From: Saprospiraceae bacterium
GTDB lineage: Bacteria; Bacteroidota; Bacteroidia; Chitinophagales; Saprospiraceae
NCBI GenBank assembly: GCA_027486765.1
Contig: JAIXOO010000144.1
Span: 1 to 37,059, forward strand
Reading direction: 5' to 3'
DNA: 37,059 nucleotides
In this document: positions 1-9,262 of the stretch, piece after piece
Layout of the letters: every line of letters begins with the position of its first letter
How positions within the stretch are numbered: position 1 is the first letter of the stretch
Made by a program: the position numbers and the translations under genes
Notes under the pieces: model-generated
Seen by the model: the letters and a program-made list of their open reading frames with translations, nothing else
Databases searched by the model: none
Told to the model about the DNA's origin: nothing

Positions 1-612
1 CAGGTGCTCAAAGGCGTCGACCTGAGTGTGCAGCGTGGAGAAGTAGTGAGTATCGTAGGGAAATCAGGTGCTGGAAAAAGTACCTTGTTGCACATCCTGG
101 GTACCTTGGACAATGCCGATAGTGGTCAAATCCTCATCGCTGGAGAAGAAGTTTCAAAATTGGATGCCAAAAGGCTGGCGGATTTTCGGAGCAAAAATCT
201 CGGCTTTATTTTTCAATTCCACCATCTGTTGCCTGAATTTACGGCGCTGGAAAACGTCTGTATTCCAGCTTATATCAATCGTACCCCCGATTCGGTGGCC
301 AAAAAACGGGCTTTGGAGTTGCTGGATTACTTGGGACTCTCTGCTCGAACCACCCACAAACCGGCACAACTTTCGGGTGGTGAGCAGCAAAGAGTGGCGG
401 TCGCCCGGGCTCTGATGAACCAACCTGCCGTTATTTTCGCAGACGAACCTACCGGGAATCTTGATTCGGCTTCTTCCCAGGAGTTGCATCAATTGATTTT
501 TAACCTGCGTAAAGATTTTCAACAAACCTTCATCATCGTTACCCACAACGAAGAACTGGCCAAGATGAGCGATCGTCGTTTGGAAATGAAGGATGGATTG
601 TTATTAAGTTGA
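1..612 (+). CDS. lolD: LolD-like ABC transporter ATP-binding protein, 5' end missing
   Basis: This is an ATPase subunit of the MacB/LolD class. LolD drives the LolCDE complex, which extracts lipoproteins from the inner membrane and hands them to LolA. The reading frame is open from the first base, and the family normally has about 20 more residues before the LKGVDL strand, so the start lies upstream of the window; the GTG at position 4 is probably not the real start. The sequence shows Walker A (GKSGAGKST), a Q-loop ([17 protein letters not shown]), the ABC signature [15 protein letters not shown], Walker B ([13 protein letters not shown]) and the H-loop (VTHNEELA). The short length without a fused permease fits LolD better than MacB. 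LolC/E are not in view, so the exact substrate is inferred. A long hairpin begins four bases after the stop. Confidence 0.85.
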   Translation, partial: QVLKGVDLSVQRGEVVSIVGKSGAGKSTLLHILGTLDNADSGQILIAGEEVSKLDAKRLADFRSKNLGFIFQFHHLLPEFTALENVCIPAYINRTPDSVAKKRALELLDYLGLSARTTHKPAQLSGGEQQRVAVARALMNQPAVIFADEPTGNLDSASSQELHQLIFNLRKDFQQTFIIVTHNEELAKMSDRRLEMKDGLLLS

Positions 613-615
613 GAA

Positions 616-695
616 GGTTGAGAAGGTTTAGGCTACCGCAGCGACTTACACAAGGGTGTGTCTAAGTCGCTGCGGTAGCCTAAACCTTCTCAACC
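616..695. repeat. Long perfect inverted repeat after lolD
   Basis: Two 33-bp arms (616-648 and 663-695) are perfect reverse complements around a 14-base loop. Weaker pairing continues outward on both sides. The lolD stop codon is at 610-612, so the hairpin forms at the 3' end of that mRNA and could act as a terminator or 3' stabiliser. No poly-T tract follows it. The arms are much longer than in a normal intrinsic terminator. Confidence 0.92.
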
Positions 696-721
696 TCCCT
701 CAACCTCTAAACCATTCAAAT

Positions 722-1339
722 ATGGATCAAGAAACCAGAGAACTCTACACCGTTCGCATGCTGGGCCTCAAATTGCCTACCGACCCGCGTTGGGTCAACC
801 TGGCGGAGATGGACCTGGCTGAAATTTTGACCGACCACGCCTACTGTGAGCAAAAGGCAGCTATCTCTTGCATTTCGCTGATCCAGGCTTTTCCCGACAA
901 AGAAGAACTGGTACGGGAAGTCGCGCCCATCGTGACCGAAGAATGGGGGCATTTCCGCATGGTGTTGAGTGAATTGGACAAACGTGGCCTCAAACTGGGC
1001 CACCAGCGCAAAGACGCATACGTCAATGAACTATTGGCCTTTCAGAAAAAAGGTGGCTCCCGCGAAGAAAGGTTATTGGAGAAACTGTTGATCTGTGCGC
1101 TGATTGAAGCGCGGAGTTGTGAACGTTTCCGGCTCTTGTCGCTGCACATCGGCGATGAAAAATTGCGCGACTTTTATTACAAATTTATGGTATCGGAAGC
1201 TGGGCATTATCGCCTGTTCATCGATTTGGCCAAATTGTATCATGATGAAGAGCTGGTCAAGGCGCGTTGGCAGGAGTACCTGCACAAAGAGGCGGAGATC
1301 ATGGATGGGCTGGAGTTGCGGGGGGATCGGATGCACTAG
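722..1339 (+). CDS. miaE: tRNA-(ms2io6A37) hydroxylase, MiaE-like
   Basis: This 205-residue protein resembles MiaE, a ferritin-fold non-haem diiron monooxygenase that hydroxylates the isopentenyl group of 2-methylthio-N6-isopentenyladenosine at tRNA position 37. Candidate iron ligands are visible in the expected order: Glu43 (YCEQKAA), Glu74 and His77 (EEWGHF), Glu129 (LIEARSCERF), and Glu159 and His162 (SEAGHYRLF). The length matches the bacterial family. The ATG at 722 was chosen because the frame upstream of it runs through the inverted repeat and would encode an unlikely N-terminus. It lies 109 bp after lolD, separated by the hairpin, so co-transcription is uncertain. A ferritin-like protein of another specificity is possible but less likely. 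Confidence 0.88.
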   Translation: MDQETRELYTVRMLGLKLPTDPRWVNLAEMDLAEILTDHAYCEQKAAISCISLIQAFPDKEELVREVAPIVTEEWGHFRMVLSELDKRGLKLGHQRKDAYVNELLAFQKKGGSREERLLEKLLICALIEARSCERFRLLSLHIGDEKLRDFYYKFMVSEAGHYRLFIDLAKLYHDEELVKARWQEYLHKEAEIMDGLELRGDRMH

Positions 1340-1352
1340 CTTTTGGAACTTC

Positions 1353-1463
1353 GGTGTGTCTTCGGTGCCTTAGGTTTCTTAGGTGGTGAAAAAGAGAAAG
1401 CCCCGCTCAGCGGGGCATATTTTATTTCACCACCTAAGAAACCTAAGGCACTTAAGACACACC
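1353..1463. terminator. Inverted repeat with nested GC-rich hairpin between convergent genes
   Basis: An imperfect palindrome of about 111 bp fills the gap between miaE (+) and the M43 protease gene (-). Its core has perfect 26-bp arms (1366-1391 and 1425-1450). Nested in the middle is a compact hairpin, gccccgc at 1400-1406 and gcggggc at 1410-1416 with a 3-base loop, followed by an AT-rich run. The position suggests a bidirectional terminator. The right half recurs almost identically at 21142-21171, so the element belongs to a dispersed family. Confidence 0.85.
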
Positions 1464-1479
1464 TAAGGAAGGGCGAAAG

Positions 1480-4400
1480 CTACTTCAACAACAACACCTC
1501 ACCCGCCAATTTCTCCCGGCTCCCATCACAATACGTCACTTCCGCAACATACACATACACCCCTTGCGCGTAGAACCCGCTTTTTGTCCGTCCATCCCAG
1601 CCCAGTCGCTCATCGCTGATGTCCAAATCACTTTGTTCTAAAACCTGGTTCCCCCAACGATCCATAACCCGGAAGCTGTTGACTTTTTGTACTTTTTCCA
1701 CTGGTGCCATTGGTTTAAATACCTGGTTTTCTTTGCTGCCCGTAGGTGAAAAGGCGTTGGGCAGGTACACCGAGATTTTTTTGTCTACGGTGATGAACAA
1801 CTGGCTTTCCGCCCGGCAACCATTCAGGTCGACAATACTCACTTTGACCGCACTACTCACTTTCGGGCTGACAATCCGGGTAAAACCATCCGGTGCTTCC
1901 ACCACGATGTCACTCGGCAATTGCCATTGGATTTGACGCAGTTCAGAACTATCCAGGTTGGTACTGATTTTCAACTCGATGGGATCTGCACAACGGGTAA
2001 ACTGTGCTGGCCCACTCAAAGCCAAGTCGAGCGCTGAGGCTTCAGCAATGGTGTAGGTTTCTTCCCGACTACAATTGTTGGCGTCTTTGATCAGTAAAGT
2101 ATAAGTACCCGCTTTAAGGTTTCGATACTGCCCGCCACTATTGCTGCTCTGCCCGTTCAAACTATAGCTGAAAGGAGCTTTTCCTCCACTTACATTTTTG
2201 ACCAAAATGGCCGCGTTTTGTTCTGTATTGCAGCGTGGAGCAATGACTTCGGCGTTGACAGCAGTGATAAAGGTGGCAGCAGTACTCACCTGGATGGTAT
2301 CGGAGGCGCTACAATTGTTGCTGCTCTCACGCACATTCAGGACATAGGTGCCAGCGCTATTGACCTTGATAGAAGCTGCATTAGGATTGGCAATATTGAC
2401 ATTGCCGCTGAGCTCCCGCCAACTGAATCTCAGGCTCAGGTTGTTGCTGTCGGGCGTACTCAAGGTGCTGAAAGGAAGAGCACAAGTCAATTGTACATCC
2501 GTGCCGAGGGCGACCTTGGGACTCGCTTGCAGGTTCAATTCTACTTGCGCCGAATCGCTGGCACAACCCGCTGCACCTTGCACCCGGTATTGGAAACGGT
2601 AAATTCCGGCACTCAAACCTTTGGTACGCAAGCTCCCAGTTGCATTGAAGGCTGTGCCAGGGTTCCCACTCAGGATACTCCAACTTCCTCCGACACTTTC
2701 GTTGTTCAACAGGCTTGCCAATCCGAAGGTGGTATCGGCCTGATTGCAGGTACTGATCCCGGCTAGTGGTGTGCCCGCATCAATGGCTGCTACGATATTG
2801 AAGTTTTGGGCACTACTCGTTTGGCAACCCCGAATGGCCTGTGGCAACTGATAGGTTAGCGTGTACAAACCGGGAGTTTGTTGTCTCGGATCAAAAGTCG
2901 CATTGCTTATCGCTTGCGGCGTGTTGATACCGGGCCCGGCTGTGACGCTCCAACTGCCGCTGGCTTCTGAGTTGGCACAAAGGTAGGTTTGAAGTTGAAT
3001 CGGTGAAGAGCCCGCAGTACAAAAAGCGGTACTAGGTGGCGTACTACATACGACGGGACAACAGGCGTTGACCAGCACCGATAAGGTATCCGAAATATTG
3101 ATGCAGGGTGCGACCGCATTGGTGGTCGTGGCCACAAAGCGGTAGGTTTTACCGGGTGCCCAATTGCTGAAATCCAAACTGCTGATGGCTCCGTTATTTT
3201 GCAGGGTATCCAATGGTGTCCAACGGCTGTTGGGGTCACCCATTTGGACCAGTGTTGCAAAATTCACGCGCGCATCGTTGCCATAAAAGTTGTTGTTGCA
3301 GGTTTCCAGCGTCTTTTGGATCTTGAAATCGGTCCGAATGTCCACTAGCACCGCAAGCGACGTATCGGCGCCACAACCCACACTGCCATCCTTGACCAGA
3401 ACCCGATACCAGATGCTGCTGTAATTTTGATTGGTCGGGGCGTTGAACTGGGCATTTTGGGCATTGTTCAGGTTGTTCCAGCCATTCTGGCCATTGGCCG
3501 AGGATTGCCACTGATATTGAGTCAAACCTGGATTTGACGTGTTGACCTGAAGTATTTGCGCACTGCCCACACAGCCGCTGAATCCTTGCGGTTCACTGAC
3601 AATGCTGATTGGTGCCACGATTTCTACTCTGGCTACACTACTGTTTGCGCTTGCACAACCCTGCCCCTGGCTAGAAACCAGCATACGGTAAAAACTGACT
3701 CCAGGAGCGGAATTCGGTTGATAAATGCTATCCTGGGCGTTGTTGACATTCGTCCAGGGGCCGTTGTTGTTGGCGCTGTTTTGCCACTGATAGGTAAGTG
3801 GAGCAAAACCGCCCCTTGCAGTGGCACTTAGCGGTGTCTGCCCGTCGGCGCAAGTGGTGATGTCTTTGGGGGTCGCCACAAAAGTTAATGCTGCCGCTAT
3901 GGTAGATTGTACCACGATCGAAGTATCCCGACACAATTGATTGCTGCTGCTCAGCAATACGCGGTAGTAGGTACTGCCTGTTGCATTGCTGGGTGGCGTA
4001 AAACTTGTTTGCTGCGCTCCCGGAACATTGCTGAAATTCCCATTGCGGTTGGGGCTGGTTTGCCATTGATAGGTCGGATTGCCGGATGCACTCAGCATGA
4101 AAGTCGCATTGGCACCAATACATTGAGCAATAGAATCAGGTTGGGCACTGATTTTTACCGCAGGGTCGATCAAAACCTTTGCTGCTGTACTGAATGCGGC
4201 GGGACAAGAAGTAGATTGTGCACCCAGGCGGTAATACATCAGACCAGGTGTATTGGATGGGGAAAAGGTGCTGTCCATGGCACCGTTGACTGCGACCCAG
4301 TTGCCATTCGGATCGGTACTTTGTTGCCATTGGTAATTCAATCCACTGCCTCCACCTTGTGCTGAGGCGAGTAAGGCGGGAATACTGCTGCCTTCACAAG

Positions 4401-7400
4401 CACTGGCATCTTGCGGATTGCTGCCAAAGGTAATGCTGGGCACCCCATTCACTTTGACCACTTGAGAGGTATCACTACAGAAGCCATTGAGCACCATCAC
4501 CCGGTAGTATTTGTCGCCAACAGCGTTAACCAATGGCCGAAAACTGGCCATGTTTTCATTCAAATTGCTGAACGGGCCATTGGCTCCATCGCTGACCTGC
4601 CATTGGTGCAAGGAATTATTAGTGGCGTTTACCGATAAGTTGGCAGCCAATCCTACACAAAGGCTGGTATCGCGCGGCTCTCTATTGATTTGAGTTATGG
4701 CGTCCGCATTTACAGCCACCGCATTGGTCATCGCCGTATTACAACCTCGCCCGGTGGACTGGATGAGCATCCGATAATAAGTTGTACCCGCCGGAGAAAA
4801 GGCATAAAAAAGGCTATCTTGAGCATTGGCAACGTCGGCCCAGGGGCCAGTAGTGGCGCTGCTTTTTTGCCACTGATAAGCGAGTGGGGCAATGCCGCCC
4901 TGGGTAGGCACCTGAAAGCTGAAAAGTGTGCTTTCACACAAGTTTTGCACATTCAGCGCCACAGAAGTAGAAGGCTGAGCGGCAATGGCTACCTGCGCGA
5001 TTTTGGAAGTGTCCTTACAAAGATCACGTTCGGAATGTATCGCCACCCGAAAATAGCGGGTGCCTATGGTATTCAAGTCCGGGATGTAAGTGCTTTGGGT
5101 GCCCACTTGTTGGAAAGGGCCAGTGGGCGCATTGGCTTCTTGCCAAAAATATTTTTGTTTGCTCCCCGCAGCGAGCACGGTGAGGGTATCCCGCCCACCA
5201 ATGCAGGCATTGAACCCTTCCGGGTCTTGTTTGACATCTACACTGTCATCCACGGTAGTTGAAGCTTCAAAAGAAGTGATTTCCGTACAACCTGCATCTG
5301 CCGATCTGGCCCTGACCCGGTAATAATTGACGCCGGGTGCCGTAGGAATGTAAGTAGCCTGGGTCGCGTTAGCGATATTGGTGTAAGTGCCGCCGAGGGT
5401 GCTGGAGCGTTGCCACTGGTAGCTCAGTTGATTGTAGTCGGGCGAAATTACGGATGAAAGCGCTATATGTGTTTTGTTGCAAAAGGAAACCGAAACCGGG
5501 TGGGTTTCAAAACGCAGCGCACCATTGACGGTTACTTCTGCCACTTTCGAGGTGTCGGCACAACCACCTTTGACGCTCACTACCCGGAAATAATATTTTC
5601 CAATGGTGTTCATTATCGCGGAAATGCTGGTATCCGATTTGGCACCGATGGAATTGTAAACCCCATCTGCGGAACTGGCGGCTTCCCACAGGATGTTTGT
5701 ACCCTTTAAATTGTCGAGCTGCGTACCCAATTTAAGGGTGCCCGTGCGGCACAGGCTGGTTTTTTCGGCAGGATCTACAGTAATGTTGGCCGCGGCATTG
5801 CTGGTACAATTGTTGACGCAGATGTTGTCCAGGAAAATGGTATTGGCTGCGCTGCCTTCAAAATTGAAGAAGAACTCAAACTTGATGAACACTTTTTGGC
5901 CAGCAAAGGCTTCCAGGTCGACAATTTCTTTGCGCCATTGCTGACAGGAATTTGGGCTGAACGCTACATCAGGGTCGGTTTGTCGGGTAGTAGTGGTCGA
6001 CAAAGATTGAATCGTGGGTACGTAGTTGGTTGTTCCACAAGTGAAACGCGGGGCGTCATTTTTGTAAAAAACCTGTTCAAAAGTATTTCCACAATCACTG
6101 GATGCAGAAATTTTCATTTCGGCAAAAGTATTGCAATAGAAGCCGCTTTGTCGAGCTAAATCAAAAAACAGCTGTGGCCCCCCATTTTTGCTGAAATCAA
6201 TGGGCCCGATGATGGCGGTATAACTGGTATCATCATGTGCAGTACCGTTGATTTCCAGGGCGTAGCCGCCTTGTGCGTCGCAAGTGATGGGCAGCGCTTT
6301 GGGTTTGATTTGTGCCGTTGCCAGGGTGAAAAGCCCCTCTGGCAAATCGCTGGTATTCTCAAAATCCGCACAAAAATCAGCGATGGTACTGCGGTGTTCA
6401 AATTTCACACAAATCGAATTGTCATAGTCGTAAGTCCCATCACCTGCTCCATTTACGTCCGTGATGACAATGCTCAATTCGTGGGTTCCTACGGCCAAAC
6501 CTTTGATTTGTTGCAGGGCCAAGGCTTGGGTTGCGCCTGCAGCCAGATTGGGATTGATGGTAAAGGTACCCAAACTGACGTTGTCCAGCGTTAGGGTATA
6601 GGTAAGGGTGTTGATGCTTTGGGTACCGTAATTGACCAATTGGATTTGGGGGCTAAAACTGGAATCACACAACAGATAATCCTTGAGCAAAAATGCGGTA
6701 ATCCCCACTTCCACCGCATTACCAGTAGGTGAATTACCCAAACTGGTCGGCAAGGTATTGCGTGAGGAATAGCGCAAAGCGTACAAAATCCGGTCACTTT
6801 GCCCGGCCGTAAATCTAGTACTGACATTGCTCCCGCAATAACTCATGTAATTCACCCGGGAATTGTCCCAGATGCCCACGTTGCTGCATGGGTTGTTGGG
6901 GCCACAATCATCTTCCCGGTGGGGAGGAGTGTCACATACACCGTCACCATCCACGGTGCAATCGGTGTCGATGGGGCAGGTATTGTTGCTGTTGTCGCCT
7001 TCAAAGGTATGGGCGAGGTTGAAAGCGTGACCCATTTCGTGGGCCAGGGTGATGGAGTTGTACACCATTGCATTGCTTTCAATGACCGTTCCATCATACC
7101 GATAGGGCGCTTCATTAAAAAAGGGGTAGTAGGCAAAGCCCAACACACTGCCTTGGATATCGCGCACTACCCAGATGTTGTAATACTGATCTGGAGGCCA
7201 CATGCTCAGGTCTTTGAGCACTTGGTCATCGGTTCCTGGGCCATTTTGCGTGGATTGCACCCCCTCAGTAACATAACGTGGCACCGCCGAGGCATTGTAG
7301 CGGACGATGCCAGTGCTGGGCGAACCATCTGGGGCCCGCTTGGCCAAAGCAAAACGGATGGGAATGGCCACTCCGTCGCCAATGGCTTTGCTCCAGCGAT

Positions 7401-7752
7401 CGTTGAGGCCTCTCATGGCATCGTTGATTTGAGCAACGGAAATATTGGAACCTACTCCCACGGATTCACCAATGTGCATGACATGGACCACAACTGGGAT
7501 TTCGGGTGCGATGCTCCCAATGTTACAGGGGAGGATACCCAATGCATCTTGGGGGCCTAGTTTGCTCTTTTCGCGTAAGGCTGGTTGTGCGAGCAAACGT
7601 TGTTTGGGATGACGGGATATAAACTGTTGGAAGCTTTCAGTGCCACACATCCCGGGTTGATCCGGGCTTTTTTGGGCCGATGCCAGGTTGGCAAAAAGGC
7701 TTAAGCATGCAAGGATTGAGCCGATTACAAGCTGGAAGTTCGTTTTTTTCAT
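1480..7752 (-). CDS. Secreted M43-family metalloprotease with Ig-like repeats and T9SS type B sorting domain
   Basis: This 2090-residue protein starts with a clear signal peptide (MKKTNFQLVIG through NLASA, residues 1-27). The ATG at 7752 was chosen over an upstream TTG because it begins that peptide. The protease domain (about 40-330) carries the zinc motif HEMGHAFNLAH at residues 238-248 and a Met-turn NYMSYC near 300, as in the M43 (cytophagalysin/pappalysin) family. Asn replaces the usual Gly in HExxHxxGxxH. Next come a CARDB-like segment, a MAM/jelly-roll-like segment (about 460-650), nine Cys-containing Ig-like repeats with a YQWQ...YYR signature, further Cys-rich domains and one SprB-type repeat. 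The last 95 residues are a type B (CHU_C) sorting domain: PNAFSPTG, DRWGN, WDG and GVYVYVAEV. It is probably exported by T9SS and retained on or released from the surface. Substrates are unknown. Confidence 0.9.
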   Translation of the reverse strand: MKKTNFQLVIGSILACLSLFANLASAQKSPDQPGMCGTESFQQFISRHPKQRLLAQPALREKSKLGPQDALGILPCNIGSIAPEIPVVVHVMHIGESVGVGSNISVAQINDAMRGLNDRWSKAIGDGVAIPIRFALAKRAPDGSPSTGIVRYNASAVPRYVTEGVQSTQNGPGTDDQVLKDLSMWPPDQYYNIWVVRDIQGSVLGFAYYPFFNEAPYRYDGTVIESNAMVYNSITLAHEMGHAFNLAHTFEGDNSNNTCPIDTDCTVDGDGVCDTPPHREDDCGPNNPCSNVGIWDNSRVNYMSYCGSNVSTRFTAGQSDRILYALRYSSRNTLPTSLGNSPTGNAVEVGITAFLLKDYLLCDSSFSPQIQLVNYGTQSINTLTYTLTLDNVSLGTFTINPNLAAGATQALALQQIKGLAVGTHELSIVITDVNGAGDGTYDYDNSICVKFEHRSTIADFCADFENTSDLPEGLFTLATAQIKPKALPITCDAQGGYALEINGTAHDDTSYTAIIGPIDFSKNGGPQLFFDLARQSGFYCNTFAEMKISASSDCGNTFEQVFYKNDAPRFTCGTTNYVPTIQSLSTTTTRQTDPDVAFSPNSCQQWRKEIVDLEAFAGQKVFIKFEFFFNFEGSAANTIFLDNICVNNCTSNAAANITVDPAEKTSLCRTGTLKLGTQLDNLKGTNILWEAASSADGVYNSIGAKSDTSISAIMNTIGKYYFRVVSVKGGCADTSKVAEVTVNGALRFETHPVSVSFCNKTHIALSSVISPDYNQLSYQWQRSSTLGGTYTNIANATQATYIPTAPGVNYYRVRARSADAGCTEITSFEASTTVDDSVDVKQDPEGFNACIGGRDTLTVLAAGSKQKYFWQEANAPTGPFQQVGTQSTYIPDLNTIGTRYFRVAIHSERDLCKDTSKIAQVAIAAQPSTSVALNVQNLCESTLFSFQVPTQGGIAPLAYQWQKSSATTGPWADVANAQDSLFYAFSPAGTTYYRMLIQSTGRGCNTAMTNAVAVNADAITQINREPRDTSLCVGLAANLSVNATNNSLHQWQVSDGANGPFSNLNENMASFRPLVNAVGDKYYRVMVLNGFCSDTSQVVKVNGVPSITFGSNPQDASACEGSSIPALLASAQGGGSGLNYQWQQSTDPNGNWVAVNGAMDSTFSPSNTPGLMYYRLGAQSTSCPAAFSTAAKVLIDPAVKISAQPDSIAQCIGANATFMLSASGNPTYQWQTSPNRNGNFSNVPGAQQTSFTPPSNATGSTYYRVLLSSSNQLCRDTSIVVQSTIAAALTFVATPKDITTCADGQTPLSATARGGFAPLTYQWQNSANNNGPWTNVNNAQDSIYQPNSAPGVSFYRMLVSSQGQGCASANSSVARVEIVAPISIVSEPQGFSGCVGSAQILQVNTSNPGLTQYQWQSSANGQNGWNNLNNAQNAQFNAPTNQNYSSIWYRVLVKDGSVGCGADTSLAVLVDIRTDFKIQKTLETCNNNFYGNDARVNFATLVQMGDPNSRWTPLDTLQNNGAISSLDFSNWAPGKTYRFVATTTNAVAPCINISDTLSVLVNACCPVVCSTPPSTAFCTAGSSPIQLQTYLCANSEASGSWSVTAGPGINTPQAISNATFDPRQQTPGLYTLTYQLPQAIRGCQTSSAQNFNIVAAIDAGTPLAGISTCNQADTTFGLASLLNNESVGGSWSILSGNPGTAFNATGSLRTKGLSAGIYRFQYRVQGAAGCASDSAQVELNLQASPKVALGTDVQLTCALPFSTLSTPDSNNLSLRFSWRELSGNVNIANPNAASIKVNSAGTYVLNVRESSNNCSASDTIQVSTAATFITAVNAEVIAPRCNTEQNAAILVKNVSGGKAPFSYSLNGQSSNSGGQYRNLKAGTYTLLIKDANNCSREETYTIAEASALDLALSGPAQFTRCADPIELKISTNLDSSELRQIQWQLPSDIVVEAPDGFTRIVSPKVSSAVKVSIVDLNGCRAESQLFITVDKKISVYLPNAFSPTGSKENQVFKPMAPVEKVQKVNSFRVMDRWGNQVLEQSDLDISDERLGWDGRTKSGFYAQGVYVYVAEVTYCDGSREKLAGEVLLLK
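3330..5805 (-). repeat. Nine tandem Ig-like domain repeats inside the M43 protein
   Basis: Nine consecutive units of about 80-95 residues share a pattern: an early Cys, then YQWQxS, a G(P/N)W or GxF turn, a V/NA step, and a YYRV/YYRM strand followed by a second Cys and DTS. They are typical tandem spacer or adhesion domains of Bacteroidota surface proteins. The units are clearly related but diverged, so the duplication looks old. Boundaries are approximate. Confidence 0.8.
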
Positions 7753-7813
7753 CAGAGGAACGGTTTCTAACAAAGGTCTTTTGTTTCGGGTGTAAGTCTA
7801 GGCATTGTTGCAT

Positions 7814-7842
7814 AAAAAACAAAGCGCTCTGCTTTGTTTTTT
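7814..7842. other. Perfect AT-rich hairpin between divergent genes
   Basis: Perfect 12-bp arms (7814-7825 and 7831-7842) flank a 5-base loop, gctct. A run of T follows on the + strand and a run of A precedes it, so it resembles a bidirectional intrinsic terminator. It lies in the 272-bp gap between the starts of the M43 gene (-) and the next gene (+). A terminator between two divergent starts is unexpected; it may be a 5'-leader structure or may insulate the two promoters. No convincing TAnnTTTG promoter was found in this gap. Confidence 0.7.
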
Positions 7843-8024
7843 TTAGTTATGTTGAAAATCTGACATTTATCAGCCAAAACCTAAATTTAGTTTTTATCGT
7901 GCCTTAGCTATTCTCTTGGACTTTGCGCCTCACTTCTAATTTTTTTCGGCGTTTGAATAAAAAAGACCGTTACGCTGGGAACGCTTGCCTGGCTTTTCAA
8001 CACATCAAACAAAATTCAATTGCC

Positions 8025-9098
8025 ATGAAAACCCATCTGTTTTTCCTCATCGCTACCGTATCGCTCATCAGTGGATTGAGCGCACAACCCAACAAGAAGT
8101 TAGCCCCGGCTTTGGGCAAATTTCTGAATACCGAATTCATGGTCAAGTTTCACGATTTGAAACTCGAGGCAGAAAGTGCTGCCATGACGGTCATTGCCAA
8201 GGAGCAAAAAATGAAACCGGATGATGTGGCCAAAGTGCGCACCGCTTTCAATCAAACGGCCCAACGCGCCAATAAAATCCTGGAAGGCATCAAACAAGAC
8301 TTCCTTGACCCCAAAAAACTGAAATCAATCGAAAGCATGCCCGACTTGTATTCCGATGGCTTGAAACTACGCCTGATCGAGTTGCAAGAGTTTTATTCCA
8401 TGCATTTCCAACAAACCCTGGCGGATGCGACTGCCGACCAGGTGGATGGTGGTGCCTTGTTGTTGATTGTTACCGAATTGATCAACCTCACCCGTGGACT
8501 CACCGTGTATTTTGCGCAAATGCAGCGTGAAGCCCGCATGTACACCGAGGATTACCTCAATCAACACCTCGTGAAACCCCATCGCTGGCGCTATTGGAAT
8601 GAAGTGCAAGCCGGCGAAGGAAACGGTGACCACTATACCGATTACATCCAGTACCACGACATTCAAACAACTAACCCTAATGGAGCCAATGGTTTCCCTG
8701 CAACTGATTTGAACAACCTTAACAACAGCTGGAACTCAACCAACAACAATACTGGCAATTGGAACAACACCACGAACAATACGGGTACCGATTGGAACAA
8801 TACCAACAATACGAACAATACCGGTAACTGGAACAATACCACCACCAATAATACTGGTACTACCACCGACCCCTGGAATACAACCCCACCAGCCACCACC
8901 ACCCCCGGCGATACGATAACGACCATGCCTCCCGCCGACAGCCTGTCCAATTTGGCCAACGACCCCTTCAAATTTGATGGCGCGGGCCAAAAGAAACCTA
9001 CCCTACCTCCCGGCAAACAACCCGTGAAAAACCAGCCTGGCGCAGTGCCACCTAAAGCAAAAGTGAACGCTCCAGTACCACCCAAAAGTAACAACTAA
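8025..9098 (+). CDS. Exported protein of unknown function with Asn/Thr/Trp-rich repeats
   Basis: I do not recognise the family of this 357-residue protein. The ATG at 8025 gives a good signal peptide (MKTHLFFLIATVSLISGLSA). Residues 20 to about 205 form a charged, mostly helical-looking region (for example LKLRLIELQEFYSMHFQQTLADATADQ) ending in RWRYWNEVQAGEGNGDHYTDYIQYHD. Residues of about 230-290 are low complexity, built from variants of NNTGNWNNTT. The tail is rich in Pro, Thr and Lys and ends PVPPKSNN. There is no transmembrane segment after the signal peptide and no recognisable sorting domain, so it is probably periplasmic or surface-associated. It precedes the papain-like gene on the same strand but is separated from it by a 164-bp repeat-filled gap. 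Confidence 0.75.
   Translation: MKTHLFFLIATVSLISGLSAQPNKKLAPALGKFLNTEFMVKFHDLKLEAESAAMTVIAKEQKMKPDDVAKVRTAFNQTAQRANKILEGIKQDFLDPKKLKSIESMPDLYSDGLKLRLIELQEFYSMHFQQTLADATADQVDGGALLLIVTELINLTRGLTVYFAQMQREARMYTEDYLNQHLVKPHRWRYWNEVQAGEGNGDHYTDYIQYHDIQTTNPNGANGFPATDLNNLNNSWNSTNNNTGNWNNTTNNTGTDWNNTNNTNNTGNWNNTTTNNTGTTTDPWNTTPPATTTPGDTITTMPPADSLSNLANDPFKFDGAGQKKPTLPPGKQPVKNQPGAVPPKAKVNAPVPPKSNN
8710..8880 (+). repeat. Low-complexity Asn/Thr/Trp/Gly coding repeat
   Basis: Imperfect repeats of aac-aat-acc type codons encode units such as GNWNNTTNNTG and TDWNNTNNTN. Trp recurs at intervals of about 10 residues. Short DNA units of this kind are prone to slippage, so the length of this segment may vary between strains. 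Confidence 0.8.
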
Positions 9099-9099
9099 A

Positions 9100-9247
9100 G
9101 GTTCCAGGGTTCCAAAGTTCCAGGGTTAAGCCCCGAACCCTGGAACCCCCGAACCCTGGAACCCTGGAACTTTGGAACCCTGGAACCCTGGAACTTGGAA
9201 CCCTGGAACTTGGAACCCTGGAACTTGGAACCCTGGAACTTGGAACC
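9100..9247. repeat. Inverted repeat joined to four perfect 15-bp tandem repeats
   Basis: The gap between the repeat-rich exported protein and the papain-like gene is built almost entirely from ggttccaggg and its complement. Bases 9100-9127 and 9160-9187 are perfect 28-bp inverted arms. Directly after them come four identical copies of ctggaacttggaacc (9188-9202, 9203-9217, 9218-9232, 9233-9247). The array ends 15 bases before the next start codon, so it covers the place where a promoter or leader would be expected. Confidence 0.95.
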
Positions 9248-9262
9248 CTAAACTTTAAAAAA

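Noticed and set aside
656-721. Longer miaE frame starting at 656
   Set aside because: The extra 22 residues are encoded by the right arm of the inverted repeat and have no family counterpart; ATG 722 fits better.
2218-2766. 182-codon open frame on the + strand inside the M43 gene
   Set aside because: It lies opposite the repeat region of a well-supported secreted protein and its translation shows no domain or signal peptide.
6799-7560. 253-codon open frame on the + strand opposite the protease domain
   Set aside because: It is the complement of the conserved zinc-protease region; its length results from codon composition there.
9100-9247. CRISPR array
   Set aside because: The 15-bp units are directly adjacent with no spacers, and no cas gene is present.
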